Shown here piece after piece: positions 36,225 through 47,742 of a stretch of 64,000 nucleotides of DNA (positions are counted from its first letter, which is position 1; every line of letters begins with the position of its first letter). The DNA is from Amylostereum areolatum. Taxonomy: Eukaryota; Basidiomycota; Agaricomycetes; Russulales; Stereaceae. The DNA lies in the NCBI GenBank assembly GCA_012932865.1, contig SAXG01000071.1, forward strand, positions 62,001 to 126,000. The letters run 5' to 3'. The notes under the pieces are model-generated. The model was not told the origin of the DNA, made no database searches, and saw nothing but the letters and a program-made list of their open reading frames with translations. A program made the translations under genes and the position numbers.

Positions 36225-38489
36225 GATGGCGTCTGGAGATGTGCAGGTCGATCTGCAGCAGATGTGCGTCGGTTTGGATTCGACGCGGTGCGCGGCGCTG
36301 ACACCCCCCCCCCCCCCCCCCTCCCCCCCTCTCTCGTTACAGCTTGATTGGCAAGGTGCGTGCGCGGGGCGCGGGGCACGCAGGGCGTCGACCGCTGATC
36401 GCTTCCTGTTTTTCTTCTTCCTCCCTCGGGATTTTCGTGTTATTTTTTTCGTGTCGGGATTCTTGGGGGGTGGGGACAGTATTTCTTCCTGGGCGCGTAC
36501 ACGATGTTGCTCTACGACCACCTGGCCACGTTTCCAGGACGAGGTGGGCGGCGTTTGTGCGGATAATCCGCGCGGGGGATGGTTCTGACCAGGGATGGGT
36601 GGGTCGACAGATCCAGGCGGTGTGGAAGAAGAAAAAGACAAGAGGTGCGCCCGCCGGTGTGCTGGGGGGTGCAGCGACGCTGATGCCTCGCGGTCTCGCG
36701 TGACAGTGTTGTACTTGTTTCTTTTTGTGAGTGGACGGCTTTTGAAGGGAAGTCGTTTCGAGAGGGGCCGCATGATCCTGGGCGAAGGTTAGGTACTACG
36801 CTCTGTGCGCCGTCACCGTCTGCGCGTTCGGTGAGCTCACGCCACGCCGTGCGCACCTGCGCCTTCGTCCAGGCGATGCTAACGGCGGAGGCGCCAGGAT
36901 TTTTCTCGACCCTCATGAACAGGGAACGGTGCGCTCTCGCGCGCTTCTTTCGTTTCCGAGAAGGCGTGCCGCTGAGGAGAGGTGGGGCCGTTATAGGTGT
37001 GCACGGTGGATGCTGTTTTTACCGCTGGGGACCGTGATGCCCCTCACGCTGATCCCGGGCACGCTCATGCTCATTCGGTGCGCCCGTCCGCCCGTCGCCC
37101 CCCTCCGATTCCGCTCTCACGGGAATCGTCGCACCTTTCCACAGATTATACGCGTTGTACAACCGGAACCGGATCCTGCTGTACGCGCTCGGGGCGTTGC
37201 TGTGCTCGCAGACGGCGGTGGGCTTGTGGCAGTTTACCCTGGCAGGCGGAACGCGTACGTCCAACGGTGTCTGTGATCCGACCGCGTCTGAACCCGAACG
37301 ACTGTGGCCCCTCAGCTGCACCTCTTCCGCTCGATAACTACCAGTTCCACTGTACGTGCATCCTGGTCCTTGTTATCCGCGATCTTCCGCCGACGAGCTA
37401 ATGGATGGGGCCCGGGCTTGGGACGTATCAGTTTGCATCTACCTCCCGCCGAAGAGAATGTAGGTCGCCGTCCCGCACGCACGCCGCGTCGCCGTCCTAT
37501 CCTCATCTTTCTTTTTTTGCACGACAGCGGCCGGCTGTCGACTCTGTTCGTCTTCATGGAGCTCGGGTACGACACGCTCGTGTTCCTGCTGACGATGGCG
37601 CGGACGACGTACGTGTACTGGGAGCACCACAAGCGGGGCCTGCACCCGGGCTCGAGTCTGTTGTCCAACCTGATTCGGGACGGCGCGCTTTACTTCGGGT
37701 GCGTGCGTGGTGCGCTTTGCGACGGCGCGGGCTGCCTGCGGGCCCGAGAGCGGAACGACGAGGCTGACTTGAGGGAACGGCGGCGCGCAGAGCGATCTTT
37801 TCGATGAACTTGACGTGGGTGCTCATGATCATGTACGCGCCCACGAACCTGCGCGCGATCGCGTCCATGTGCGTTTTTCTCCTCCCCCCGCCCTTTCGAG
37901 AGCGTGACGCGCTAAGCCCGATCCTGCGGAATGGCAGACCCTCCTCCTGGTGAGCTAATTGCCCTTGCCAATGCCAGGCTCCCCCGTCCTCGCATCCCTT
38001 TCTGACCGTTCGTACTTCAACTCGGTCGACCACGTTCCTGCGCGCAGCGTGACGACGACGGTGATCTGCCGCATCACGCTCAACCTGCGCATGACCGTCT
38101 ACGGCCCCGCCAAACTGGACGAGCGCACGCTCAACATCCCGCTCTCGGACCTGCGCCCGCCGGGCGCGAGCCGGCGCGCGCGGTCCCGGCGCAACCGTCT
38201 CGGGTTCGGGGAGGGGTCTGGATCGGGGCTGGGGGAGGGGGTGCAGGTGCAGGTGGAGCGCTCGTACGGGTTTGAGGAGGAGGAGGAGGGGGAGGTGGAG
38301 GTGGACGGGGTGGTGGTGGTGTCGAGAAAGGATGTGGAGATGGATTTGGTGGGAGAGGGGGAAGGCGAAGGAGAGGTAGAGTCGGTTGGGCACGGGTACG
38401 ATTCGGACTTGCCGTTTTCGAATGGGAACGGGTTTGGGAGGGACAATGGGCATGTGATCAGGTGGGGGAGGGACGTGTATCCGATGTGA
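36225..38489 (+). CDS. DUF6533-type seven-helix membrane protein, copy B, with one surplus base
   Basis: The exon pattern matches copy A, with the same intron phases. The gene starts MASGDVQVDLQQ, and the first intron contains a run of about 20 C. Recognisable parts: YFFLGAYTMLLYDHLATFP, IQAVWKKKKTR, VRYYALCAVTVCAF, CARWMLFLPLGTVMPLTLIPGTLMLI, LYALYNRNRILLYALGALL, FMELGYDTLVFLLTMARTTY, AIFSMNLTWVLMIMYAPTNL and TTTVICRITLNLRMTVYGP. An acidic tail follows, ending near 38489. At the end of exon 3 the bases TTTCCAGGACGAG (36531-36543) leave the wrong phase for exon 4. Removing one G would give Phe-Pro-Asp-Glu, aligned with Leu-Pro-Ala-Glu of copy A. It is therefore either a fresh frameshift or an assembly error. 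Confidence 0.72.
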
Positions 38490-39419
38490 ATGGGTCCTTT
38501 GCGCCGGAGGTTGCGTTGTACTTTTTAGTTTCACGGGTGGTTGCTGGAATTTTCAGCGGTCGGTCTGTACTTACCTTATCTTACTTATACCCATCTGCCT
38601 GCGAAATGTCACAGTGACGTAGTACTTGCTTGCAGACTGGGGGGCGGGGAGGGAACGGAAAGAAGTACTTAGCATGCGAAGTCGAACCGTTGTATTCCGA
38701 GTAATTTCCGACGGGTTACGCCGTGGGTACGTACCACCGTACCAGAGTATGTACATAAGGAAGACATACCCGGGTGCGCGCATACATGCACTCAGCGCTC
38801 AGCCCTCAGACCACGATCAGGACCGCCCTCCGTCGACACAATGGCCTACCCATAGGCATTCCAGATGGGCCGAGACGCGAATCGGGTTCGTTTCGGGGTG
38901 AGGGTCGGATCGAGGGTACGTGCACGCAGCACGACTTGTGGGTGCATATATGTTGACATGACAATCGACCTTCAACGGAGGGCGTGGAAATACGCGGCGG
39001 CCGCATGCCTAGACTGAAGACTGACAGTGAAGCTCTGGCACGAGGCGGAGAAGGCTCGAGCCGGGCGCGCAGCTGTCGAGAGGCTCCACTGACTCCAGCC
39101 TCCAGAGGCGTACAGGACGTCCAAGCGGCGGCGAGGTAGGGCCGATCTGGGATGCGATTAAACGGTGCAGACTCGGCAGAGGTGAGTGGACGGGGTGCAG
39201 AGGCCGTTGCGGATGTTGCGGACGGCGTTGGGCGACGGTGGAGGACGCCAAGAGGAAACGAGCCAACTCCAAGGGTATTCAATGGCTTAGTCAGCGTGGT
39301 GGCGCCTGAAGCAAAAGGAAACTGAGCCGCCCGAGCCTTCGTCGTCCGACATCGTTCCCCTTCCCTTGCCCTCCTCCTCCTCCTCCTCCTCCTCCTCCTC
39401 CACAACATCCCGCTCTGCC
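38490..39419. other. Intergenic, no supported gene
   Basis: A 200-codon minus frame (38806-39408) overlaps the pyrimidine-rich leader of the UDP-glucose dehydrogenase gene (CTC repeat at 39371-39402) and has Arg-rich, featureless translation. No gene is called. Confidence 0.45.
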
Positions 39420-41495
39420 ATGGCCCCCGTCGTCGTAAAGAAGATCTGCTGCAGTGCGTCTCTTCCTCCCGCGTATCTCCCCGCTCACACGCTCACCGCG
39501 ACGCGTCTTATCTAGTCGGTGCTGGCTATGTCGGTACGCTCCGCTCTTCTCCCGTCTCTCGTGCCATCCATTCATTCACACTCGCACAGGCGGTCCTACA
39601 TGTGCCGTCATCGCGCTCAAGTGCCCCAACGTTCAGGTCACCATCGTCGATCTCAACAAGGGCCGCATCGACGCGTGGAACAGCCCCGACTACAAGCTCC
39701 CCATCTACGAACCCGGCCTGCTTGAAGTCGTCAAGGCCGCCCGCGGTCGCAACCTCTTCTTCTCCACCGAGGTCGACAAGGCCATCGAGGAGGCCGATCT
39801 CATCTTCGTCAGCGTGAACACGCCCACCAAGAAGTCGGGTGTCGGCGCCGGTTTCGCTGCTGACCTCGCGTGAGTCTGGCCGTTTCTCCCCTTCGTGCGA
39901 CGTGGCCTTCGGATAGACGCGCTCCCAGCCATCTCTGCGGCGAAGAATGCACACTCGATCGTGCCAGCCACCGATCAATATCGCATCAGCCGCGATATCG
40001 CGCATATATCCATCTTGCCGTTCCTCCTCCTCAGCCTCCGCGCGACCCTCCACCCTGAACGTGTTCGCTAATCCGCTTTCCTCTCAGCTACGTCGAATCC
40101 GCCACACGGCGCATCGCCGAGGTCGCCACGTCCTCCAAGATCGTCGTCGAAAAATCCACCGTGCCATGCCGAACCGCCGAGTCCATGCGCACCATCCTCG
40201 AGGCCAACTCCAAGCCCGGCTGCCGCTTCGACATCCTCTCCAACCCCGAGTTCCTCGCCGAGGGAACCGCCATCGACGACCTCTTCGCCCCCGACCGCGT
40301 CCTCATCGGCTCGCTCCAAACCCCGGAGGGTCTCTCCGCCTGCCAATCCCTCGCCGCCGTCTACGCCAACTGGGTGCCGTAAGCGCGTTCCCCGCATCGT
40401 GTGCAGCACGACCCGTGTTTTTCTTTTTCTCATGCTCCTTGATGCTATCAGGAAAGAACGCATCCTCACCGTCGGCCTTTGGTCGTCCGAGCTCTCCAAG
40501 CTCGCCGCGAACGCGATGCTCGCGCAGCGCATCTCCTCCGTCAACGCCCTTTCCGCCCTCTGCGAGGTCACCGGTGCGAACATCGACGAGCTCGCGCACG
40601 CCGTCGGCCGCGACTCGCGCATCGGGCCCAAGTTCCTGCGCGCGTCCGTCGGGTTCGGTGGGTCCTGCTTCCAGAAGGACATCCTCAACCTCGTCTACAT
40701 CAGCGAGAGCGTGCACCTGCCCGAGGTCGCGGAGTACTGGCGCCAGGTCATCGTCATGAACGAGTACCAGAAGAGCCGGTTCTCCAAGACCGTCGTCGAC
40801 ACGCTCTTCAACACCATCACGAACAAGGTTCGTTTCTTACTATCATTTTTGTCTCTGCGCGATGTTCGCGGGCTGATCGCCGTTGCGTGTTTTTCGTTAA
40901 TCGTTAGACGATCGCGGTGCTTGGGTTCGCGTTCAAGGCGGACACGGGAGACACCCGCGAGTCGCCCTCGATCAGCCTCGTCCGCGATTTCCTCTTGGAG
41001 AGCGCACGGGTGACGATCTACGACCCCCAAGTGCCCCACGAGCAGATCTGGCTCGACCTCTCAGAGGCCCTCCCCAGCTGGCCGATCGAGAAGAGTGCGT
41101 CCCCCGCCCCCTTGTCCCCCCTGTTCACCGCTCCCGTCCTAACATAGCGTGTTTCCGCGCGTTTGCAGTCCAGAAGGCGGTCACGATCGCGCCGTCCGCG
41201 CTCGAGGCCGCGCAGAAGAGCGAGGCGATCGTCATCGCGACCGAGTGGAAGGAGTTCCGCGATCTGGACTGGGAGGCGATCCACGGCACGATGAACAAGC
41301 CCGCGTTCGTGTTCGACGGGCGCATGATCCTCGACGCGCCCGCGCTCCGCAAGATCGGGTTCACGGTGCGTTTCTTTCACATGTTCTTCTCCACCTCCTC
41401 CGAGGCCCAGTGTGGCTTGCTTGCTTGCTTCCTGCGATTCGACTTGCTCATGCGCTTTGGCGGTTCAGGTCAAGACCATCGGTCGCGCAGAGTAG
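39420..41495 (+). CDS. UGD1: UDP-glucose 6-dehydrogenase
   Basis: Exons 39420..39453, 39516..39533, 39590..39869, 40088..40378, 40452..40827, 40908..41094, 41169..41365 and 41469..41495 join in phase and give about 469 residues. The N-terminal NAD-binding motif [15 protein letters not shown] is assembled from the first three exons. Then come [35 protein letters not shown], the substrate segment [14 protein letters not shown], and the catalytic cysteine in [37 protein letters not shown] follows in the C-terminal domain. The enzyme oxidises UDP-glucose to UDP-glucuronate in the cytosol, supplying UDP-xylose and glucuronate for fungal polysaccharides. The stop falls nine codons into a tiny last exon. 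Confidence 0.95.
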
Positions 41496-41862
41496 AGCGT
41501 TTCCGCCTCCATCGAACGGACCCGACCTTGTATACCATCTCCCTAGACCTTACACCTACGGTACGGACCCACGCCTTCCCCCTCCGTTGTGACATTGCCC
41601 CTCTCCTCCCTTTGGCATCTTCTCTTGCATCGCGTCTCTTTTATCCTATAGATAATACAAGTAGTCCTGTTGTTCCTTTTTGGTTACGGTGTGGAGGACG
41701 GAAGTTTTGCTTGAACCTTTGGATATGGGTTGGACGTCGATCTGCCGTCCACAGGAGGACCGAGGTTTGGCCTTGAAGCTTGAGGCCTTGAGGATGCGAT
41801 CCTGTGGTGCATGCCGTGCGTTTAGAGTGTGGACTTCGCGTGGGTAGCGCACATGCATGTAC

Positions 41863-41966
41863 ACCTCTGTAGCGCAATGGTAGCGCGTCGCTTGCGTGCT
41901 TTGGTGCCTCAGGCGCTCTCCTCAGTCTGCAAGTGGAGTTAGTGGGTTCGACTCCCACCAGGGGTT
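41863..41966 (+). tRNA. tRNA-like gene, probably with an intron; anticodon not assigned
   Basis: Acceptor-stem halves ACCTCTG and CAGGGGT pair. A D-arm (GCGC-AATGGTA-GCGC) matches the A box, and a T-arm (GTGGG-TTCGACT-CCCAC) contains a perfect B box, GGTTCGACTCC. Between them, TCGCTTGC and GCAAGTGG form an extended anticodon helix around about 33 extra bases, as in an intron-containing precursor. With the standard numbering, position 33 is not T, so the anticodon cannot be placed confidently (CGT is one reading). It could be a functional gene with an unusual intron or a decayed tRNA. Confidence 0.5.
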
Positions 41967-42260
41967 GGCTCAAGTAGCATGCCTGTGGTTTATGAAACCT
42001 TCGACGGACTTGATTGTAGGCATGCTATTTGGGCTTGTATTTTTCAATGTCTTCGGTCTCATTATCTTGACATAGTAGTAGTAGTTAGTACATACTTGCA
42101 GTCAGTAGAATTTATGAATGCAATGTAGCTATCTCCTATGAGGAGTGGTGTACGAAAAAGCACCGACTCTAGTCTCTAATGGTAACGTCGTACGGAAAGC
42201 TACGTTGCAGGAGAAGTACTCGTCATGGAATTTGTGTACACAATGGGCAAGATACACCCG

Positions 42261-42915
42261 TTAGCCGGCTACTGCGACATCCACCAAACGGAAACATAGA
42301 TAATCGGCCATCGACCCATCACTGGCAAGCACGGACGTATCCTGGTTCTCTCGTGAATCAAGAACCCGCTCGATGTACTCGGCAGCTCCAGATAGATGGG
42401 TCACCATGGCGCAAGAGGCATGTATGGCGACGAAGTGTGGGTCGGGCAGAGGGCGTTCAACAGGGTTATCCGTTTCCCATTGGACGAACGGGGGAACTCC
42501 AGCCATATTGTCCGTACGTCTTAACGAGGGATGCTGGTGAACTTTGTATTTCCCGGGGACATCCTGGTGCGACGGCCAAATAGGTCGATGCCTATCTCAT
42601 CGACAAAGACAGTAAGGACGCACCTCTGGCGTGAACCACAACTTGAGCCGATCGAACGGGCCGCGAACCTTTGGATGTAACGTGAGAAGGTTTGACAGAC
42701 GGTAAAAATCATTTCTGTTGGGTTCATCAACCAGGAGGTTGACACCAGCCAGCCTTTCTATAATCGTCCAGCAAGCAGATTCATAGTCCGACTGTAAGTG
42801 CGTGAGATAGATAAGACCGTGTGTCACAGAAAAAGACGTACATCAAAATCGTCATCCCTCTGCCTTTCGCTTATGATCTTGCGAGGAAAGATATGTGCTG
42901 CTTCCGTGTGCATGG
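42261..42915 (-). pseudogene. HNH-nuclease gene, 3' part (split by an 18.4-kb insertion)
   Basis: C-terminal exons of a basidiomycete HNH-domain protein: complement(42261..42563, 42624..42791) plus the downstream part of a third exon, 42842..42915. The third exon encodes the EAAHIFPRKIISE segment with the first HNH histidine. The next has SACWTIIERLAG and YRLSNLLTLHPKVRGPFDRLKLWF (Asn and His of the ββα-metal motif). The last has PLPDPHFVAIHASCAMVTHLSGAAEYIERVL, typical of the family end, and stops at 42261-42263. The upstream part of the gene lies at 61329-61994, beyond the inserted element. Exon phases match across the break, so the gene was intact when interrupted. The family is multi-copy in Agaricomycetes; the substrate is unknown. 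Confidence 0.85.
42906..42915 (+). repeat. Target-site duplication, left copy
   Basis: GTGTGCATGG, identical to 61329-61338. Up to ten bases match. The true duplication may be 8 bp (GTGTGCAT), with the last two bases shared by chance with the element end. Confidence 0.75.
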
Positions 42916-42938
42916 GAACGTGGGATTTTCAGCCCAAT
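42914..42938 (+). repeat. Left terminal inverted repeat of the 18.4-kb element
   Basis: It shares GAAC, GATTTT and AGCCCAAT, at identical spacing, with the reverse complement of 61304-61328. Most of the mismatches are G/A transitions. Confidence 0.7.
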
Positions 42939-42940
42939 CG

Positions 42941-43124
42941 ACTACATAGTCGCGTAGCCGTAGCCGTGTAGCCGGCCACGTGGATATACGATGAGGGCAT
43001 GGGTGTCCTTGTAGCCAGTCTTTGTGTTTTTGCTGGCTACATAGCCACGTAGCCACGTAGCCACAAAGTCGTGTAGTCGTCCAAAAAAACTTTGTGCGTA
43101 GCCATAGCCACATAGCCATAGCCG
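42941..43124 (+). repeat. Left subterminal GTAGCC repeat cluster
   Basis: About a dozen GTAGCC or ATAGCC units, often as CACGTAGCC or CATAGCC, interspersed with two unique stretches. Arrays like this near transposon ends commonly bind the transposase. The same word occurs in inverted orientation at the right end. Confidence 0.75.
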
Positions 43125-43689
43125 AAAGATGTTTTATAAACCATGCATGTTGATGATGTAGCACTGTGAATGCCCCCGCCGCTGGCAGCAACGTCTTGCG
43201 GTTGGTGTGGCTGTCCACTTGATCACTTCTTGTCCGTTAACGTTGGTTCGTCGACTCCGTCGAACCGTGGCCGTGTTCAGCGTCGGGTGCGTACTGACTT
43301 ACACAGGCCGTTCCCTCGTTTTAGACTTCAATCTGACTTTCTCTATTTCAGTGTTCGAACTCGTCGTGCCCAGTGACAATCTTCTACTCTGAGCAAGTCG
43401 ACTCCGAAAACTCCAACACTGCTTTCTCCAATGCGCAAGGCATTGTCTCTCTCATCAACAAGGACCAATCCACGTCCACATTCCTTACTTTCTTCCCAGA
43501 CCATCCTCCGCTTCCTCGACCTCTCTACCCTTCTCACCGACCTCGGTGCTTTCGTCGACACTCAGCGAGTGAACCTTCTGTTTCCCAAACACATTCGGGG
43601 GTAGGAGCATCTACAGTGTTATCTGGTGAGTACGCTATATATCCATGCTTTGCCTACCTTTACTGAAATATAGGTTACTAGCACGACAT
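43125..43689. other. Leader region of the Cys-cluster gene
   Basis: No gene was established. A plus frame at 43373-43666 (YSEQVDSENSNTAFSNAQGIVSLINKDQ...) has protein-like composition and might be a 5' exon of the next gene, but I could not place a convincing junction. Confidence 0.35.
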
Positions 43690-45895
43690 ATGGCTGGCCG
43701 TGATGCAAATAAGCCTGACTGTGTAGGGAAAGGGCTGGACTGTGGGCGAGGCGGGAAGGCGACAGTGAAATGCACGTTCCAGAAGTGTCGTTGGTGCTGC
43801 AATAACATCCTATGTGTGGTCTATGATCATCGACTGAAGGTCGACTCGGAGTCCTCTGTACCCTCGTCATCCACCTCATCTCGCCGGTCCTCCTCCTCTT
43901 CATCTCGTCGATCTTCCTCTTCTCGTCAACCGTCGTCATCTGCCACCTCTACCCAACCATCCCCGACCGCTCCGCTCTCTCCGTCCATCTCTTTGTCAGT
44001 GTTCCCATCCGCTGCTACCCAGCCGCCAAGCACACTTTCCTTGCCCGGGTCCGTCCTCGCTGGGACTGCTGTCGACTCGGAGCCAACTCCTACAGGCTCA
44101 GGCTCCTCCGTCATCACCAAATCCACCCATGGGCACCCCCAGCACAACCTGTGGACACAAAATAATGCATGGGGGGCATTGGTTCAACAGCGCACCAATG
44201 AAGCTCACCAGAAGGAAGCATCTGCAGTGAAGATACAGACATTGGCGACTCAGCAAAGACGGTCAAAGACGGTATTGTTCCGTATCTGGAGGATGGTGAG
44301 CTCATTCGATACTGTCTTTTCTCCGACCAATTGCTTAGATCCTCTGTTTTTCCAGGCGGGTGAGCGACCACGGTTTGCGAGTGTCTTCCTTCCGGATTAT
44401 CCCGACTTCGTCCTCGAAATTTACGGCGAAATCACTTGCTACCTCCCTGAAAAAGCGACTGCCGTACAGATCTTCCGTCCCAAGCTACGTAGCTGGGTTA
44501 CTGCTGGGCTAGGCTCAGGTCATACCCTGGATACCAATGAGGTCGATGTATGTATACGCGCCATGCTCACCGGTGGTTCTATAGGCCTTGAAGACGACGA
44601 GTGTCTCGAACTTCCGCCGTATGCGAAGACCAGGTTCTCCCCCGCTTCAACTCCCAAACGGGCACGTGTTGCCATCAATGACCTACACGACCCCGCCGAA
44701 CGATCACCCAAACGTTCACGGATGACATCCTTTCCACCCACTTCCTTCCTTCCTTTACCTTCCCAGTCGGACCTGCCGTCCATCCCAGAGATGGCAGAGT
44801 CCGATGACATGTTCAACGCCAGTGGCCAAACTCTTCTTCTCCATTCTACACCTTTCTCACTCCCCGGACTCATGCCTACCTCCCATTCCTCTCCATCTCT
44901 GACGCCCTCCAACAGCTCATCAGAATCTCCAGCCCACGTCCCTCAGCCTAGGGTTACGCGCGTTCGACACGCAGGTGCCGCCTATCCCTCGGAACACCCA
45001 TTTTTTGAGGTGTGGGAACTTGTCAAGGTGGTCGAGGAGATGCGACTTGGAAAGCCGGCGAAAGAGCGTTTGAAGCTCCCTGACGTAATCGAACTTGGAC
45101 TCATCAAAGTAGTCGAGCGCGGCATGCCAAAAGTCAAGTGTTGCAAGGCCTCATATACAGCTATGGTTCGCACACTCCACCATGCAGATACGCAGCTGCG
45201 CGAGGAATTCTTATCCTTGGGGGACCATCCTGATGCGCTGTACCGGATCTTCAAGGCACGTGTTGGAGACTCGACAACTCAAACACCGTTTCCTTGGGAA
45301 GCGGAGCGAGCCACGTCTGAGGGTGAGTGTACCCTTTTTCTTTGCGTGTCTTCGTTCTAACCACGAATCAGATTCATCCTTAACATTCCCAACACCTACC
45401 GCTCCAGCTCCCTCTACCGCTGTCCCAACGTCGGAGCCAAGCTCCTCCAGCCCCGCATCAGCACCAGATCTTGTGCGGGAATTTTTTGATGAGTCTATGC
45501 CATCCTCCGAACCAGGTTTTTCATCCCCATTTTCCCCGGCTGGAGATTCATCATTGTCGTCACATCCTTCTCCCCCTTTGCCTTCGTCAATGACTGATGT
45601 TCCTCTACATACTAATTCACTAAATCCTCCCGTTCAACATCATTTTGATGACTTCGTAGATCCACTCTCTGTGGACACACCTCTTGACTTTTCTTCTCAT
45701 TCCTACTATAATGATCTCTTCACGGTTGCCGAAATCGGATTGACCCCTCCCGAACCCGCCTTTGATCCTATTTCTGAAGATCCCAACTTTGCATATCTTT
45801 TTCAACATACCACATCATATCCTGATTACATCCCTCACGACCCACTCACTCCAGGAACCCTTGATGCGCTCTCCACCCTACTCGATAATCAATAA
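43690..45895 (+). CDS. Cys-cluster, Ser/Pro-rich protein carried by the transposon
   Basis: Exons 43690..44295, 44356..45322 and 45372..45895 give about 698 residues. The first 60-nt intron is open in frame, so its removal is inferred from its GTGAGC...CCAG borders. Near the N-terminus is a compact cysteine cluster (DCVGKGLDC, CTFQKCRWCCNNILC) that could bind zinc. A Ser/Pro-rich linker follows. Next is a globular segment (RFASVFLPDYPDFVLEIYGEIT...AVQIFRPKLRSWV) and a helical one (HPFFEVWELVKVVEEMRLGKPAKERLKLP...LRTLHH region). The C-terminus is acidic, Ser/Pro-rich and activation-domain-like (DDFVDPLSVDTPLDF). Similar basidiomycete proteins combine a CC-rich zinc cluster with these segments. 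The role is unknown; regulation or an accessory role in transposition is a guess from position. I chose ATG 43690 because 43645 lies before a likely splice acceptor. Confidence 0.62.
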
Positions 45896-47069
45896 TGCAC
45901 ATCCATCTCCCAATCTCCACGAGACCACGTACTTCCCTAATGTCCATACATTGTAGCATAGCTTTTCTCCTGTCATCTATTGTCCATACCCTACCATTGC
46001 CGCTGGTGAGTAGACCTTTTGATCACCTACGATACATAATTTTCAAATAGAAGTCGCATTTTGCACGCACAATTGCAGGGGGTCGCGTATTGATGAAAGA
46101 GACCGCATGCATTGGAGTTGAGCTCGTCTTGGAACATTCAGCTTTGACGCCGCCGGGCGCTGTGTTCGGGTTGGGCACGGGAGGGTTAACGGCGGCGGTG
46201 GTGGATCCCAACGAGCGCGATCATGAGGCGTTGGCGCAAACACTCAGGGTGGGACACGAGGAAGAAGAGGAGGGGTGCCGCCGCCGGAGCCGAGCTTGGA
46301 AGGGGCGACCGTGGGCTGCGGTGAGTCTGCGCCGGACGAGCGGGAGTACCGACGCGAGAGCGCGTGGGGTGGGGATGGGCCTCACGTCAATGTCTTGATC
46401 CGCCCGGGAGGACGGCTGAGGGGTGTCGATCAGCTCTTGCTGACGGTCCAAGCTGCTTGAGCAAGACCAGTTCTCCAGGCGAGTCAAAGGACTAGACGAC
46501 TCGCTCGTCCAAGTGGAAGTTCGATGGTGAGCCGAACGATGCTGGAATTTTCGAGGGAGTTCGCGTGGCCGCAGACGCCCTTGCCGTAGCTCATGCTGTT
46601 GGTGAGGGGAGGGGAAGTATGGAGGAGGGCGGCGAGAGCGAGGTCAGAGAAGAAGAGGGAAGGAAATTAAAGAGAGGCGAAGTCGCAGATGGGATCGTCG
46701 GAGGGGACGTCATGAGGGGCGTGGGTGGTGGCGACTGGTTTTCGCCCTCGTTGCGTGGGGAGAGGGTCCATGGTGCCGTTGTTGTGTGCTGAGTGGCATC
46801 GGTCGTGGAACTCGGCGGCGGCGACGGCGGCGGTGCGAGTGGTGAGCCAACCTTTTCGGTTGATGGTGTCCTTGAACTCGGCTGAGATTAGAGTCAGGCT
46901 TGTCGACGGTGAGGGCGGCGCGGTCGCGCCCCCACCCCAGCGCCAAGTATCGGTCATCGTCCCGCCGCGTGCACACTCGCCCACCGAGGTTCGCTCATCC
47001 TCTCCCGCGGCCCGGCCGCAATCCCGCTCGTCCTGAGCATCACCTCCCCAGTCCTTGACACACCGCCGT
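45896..47069. other. Inside the transposon, no gene established
   Basis: GC-rich sequence with overlapping frames on both strands. A minus frame (46667-47152) and a plus frame (46725-47036) are both open, but neither has a domain. It may include 5' parts of the decayed coiled-coil gene that follows. Confidence 0.4.
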
Positions 47070-47742
47070 CGCGCGCGTCCAAGTCGCGCCTCCGCCTCTG
47101 CGTCCCAATGACACCGCCGCACCTCCGAGTCCAAAGGACGTCGCGCCTTCAAATGTCACGCAGATCGCGCCTCTCTTTTCCTCGGACGAAATGCCGCCTG
47201 ATGTACCCAAGGACATCGCGTCCGCGCCCCCAAGATGTTGCGCCTGCCCGCACGCGCGAGGAAGAGGAAGAGGAGGACGAGGACGAATGGGGAAAAGGGA
47301 AACCGACTGGAGTTTGCCCGCTATCAAACCGCGTCCGAGGTCTTCCCCGTGCACGAGCCCGTTTTGCACGAAGGCTATCAACCCGTCTGCACCACCACGC
47401 CGTCCTCCGCCGAGCCCGGGTCCGAGCAGGACGTCGGAGAGTCCGCACCCAGCGGAGATGCTCTCGAAGGCGTGCGCGCGCCGAAGAACAACCGCGAAGG
47501 GCTGTGCGTGATGGACTGGGCGTCTGCGGCAGCAGCAATGGAGTTGACGATGAAGCGGATGAAGGAGCACGTGATCGCGTTTGCGAGGGAGGGCGTGGAG
47601 AGGAGGGTGGAGGCGAGAGAGGTGGTGGAGGCGAGAGAGGTTGGGGAGAGGGTTCAGATGGCGCATTTGGAGGGGGGAGAGGAGGAGGGGAAGACGGCTG
47701 TGGGGGGGAGAGCAAAAGAGAGGCCGGTCGAGCCTGCGCGAG
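47070..47742 (+). pseudogene. 5' part of a decayed coiled-coil protein gene
   Basis: Protein-like stretches in changing frames run in one direction. First PKDVAPSNVTQIAPLFSSDEMPPDVP (about 47110-47230), then an acidic stretch ending EDEDEWGKGK (about 47255-47300). One frame over come LEFARYQTASEVFPVHEPV and LCVMDWASAAAAMELTMKRM, followed by a charged coiled coil cut off by the gypsy LTR at 47743. The style (acidic WGKG motif, then a DWA...MKE helix) fits the N-terminal half of the conserved basidiomycete protein whose other half follows the retrotransposon at 55.98 kb. That the two halves are one gene is inference. Confidence 0.5.

Noticed and set aside
42941..43124. CRISPR-like or satellite array of GTAGCC
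   Set aside because: Units are short, irregularly spaced and mirrored at the other end of the element. This fits subterminal transposon repeats, and CRISPR arrays are not expected in a fungus.
46667..47152. 161-codon minus-strand frame inside the large element
   Set aside because: It competes with plus-strand frames over the same bases. No family resemblance, and GC-rich sequence gives long chance frames.
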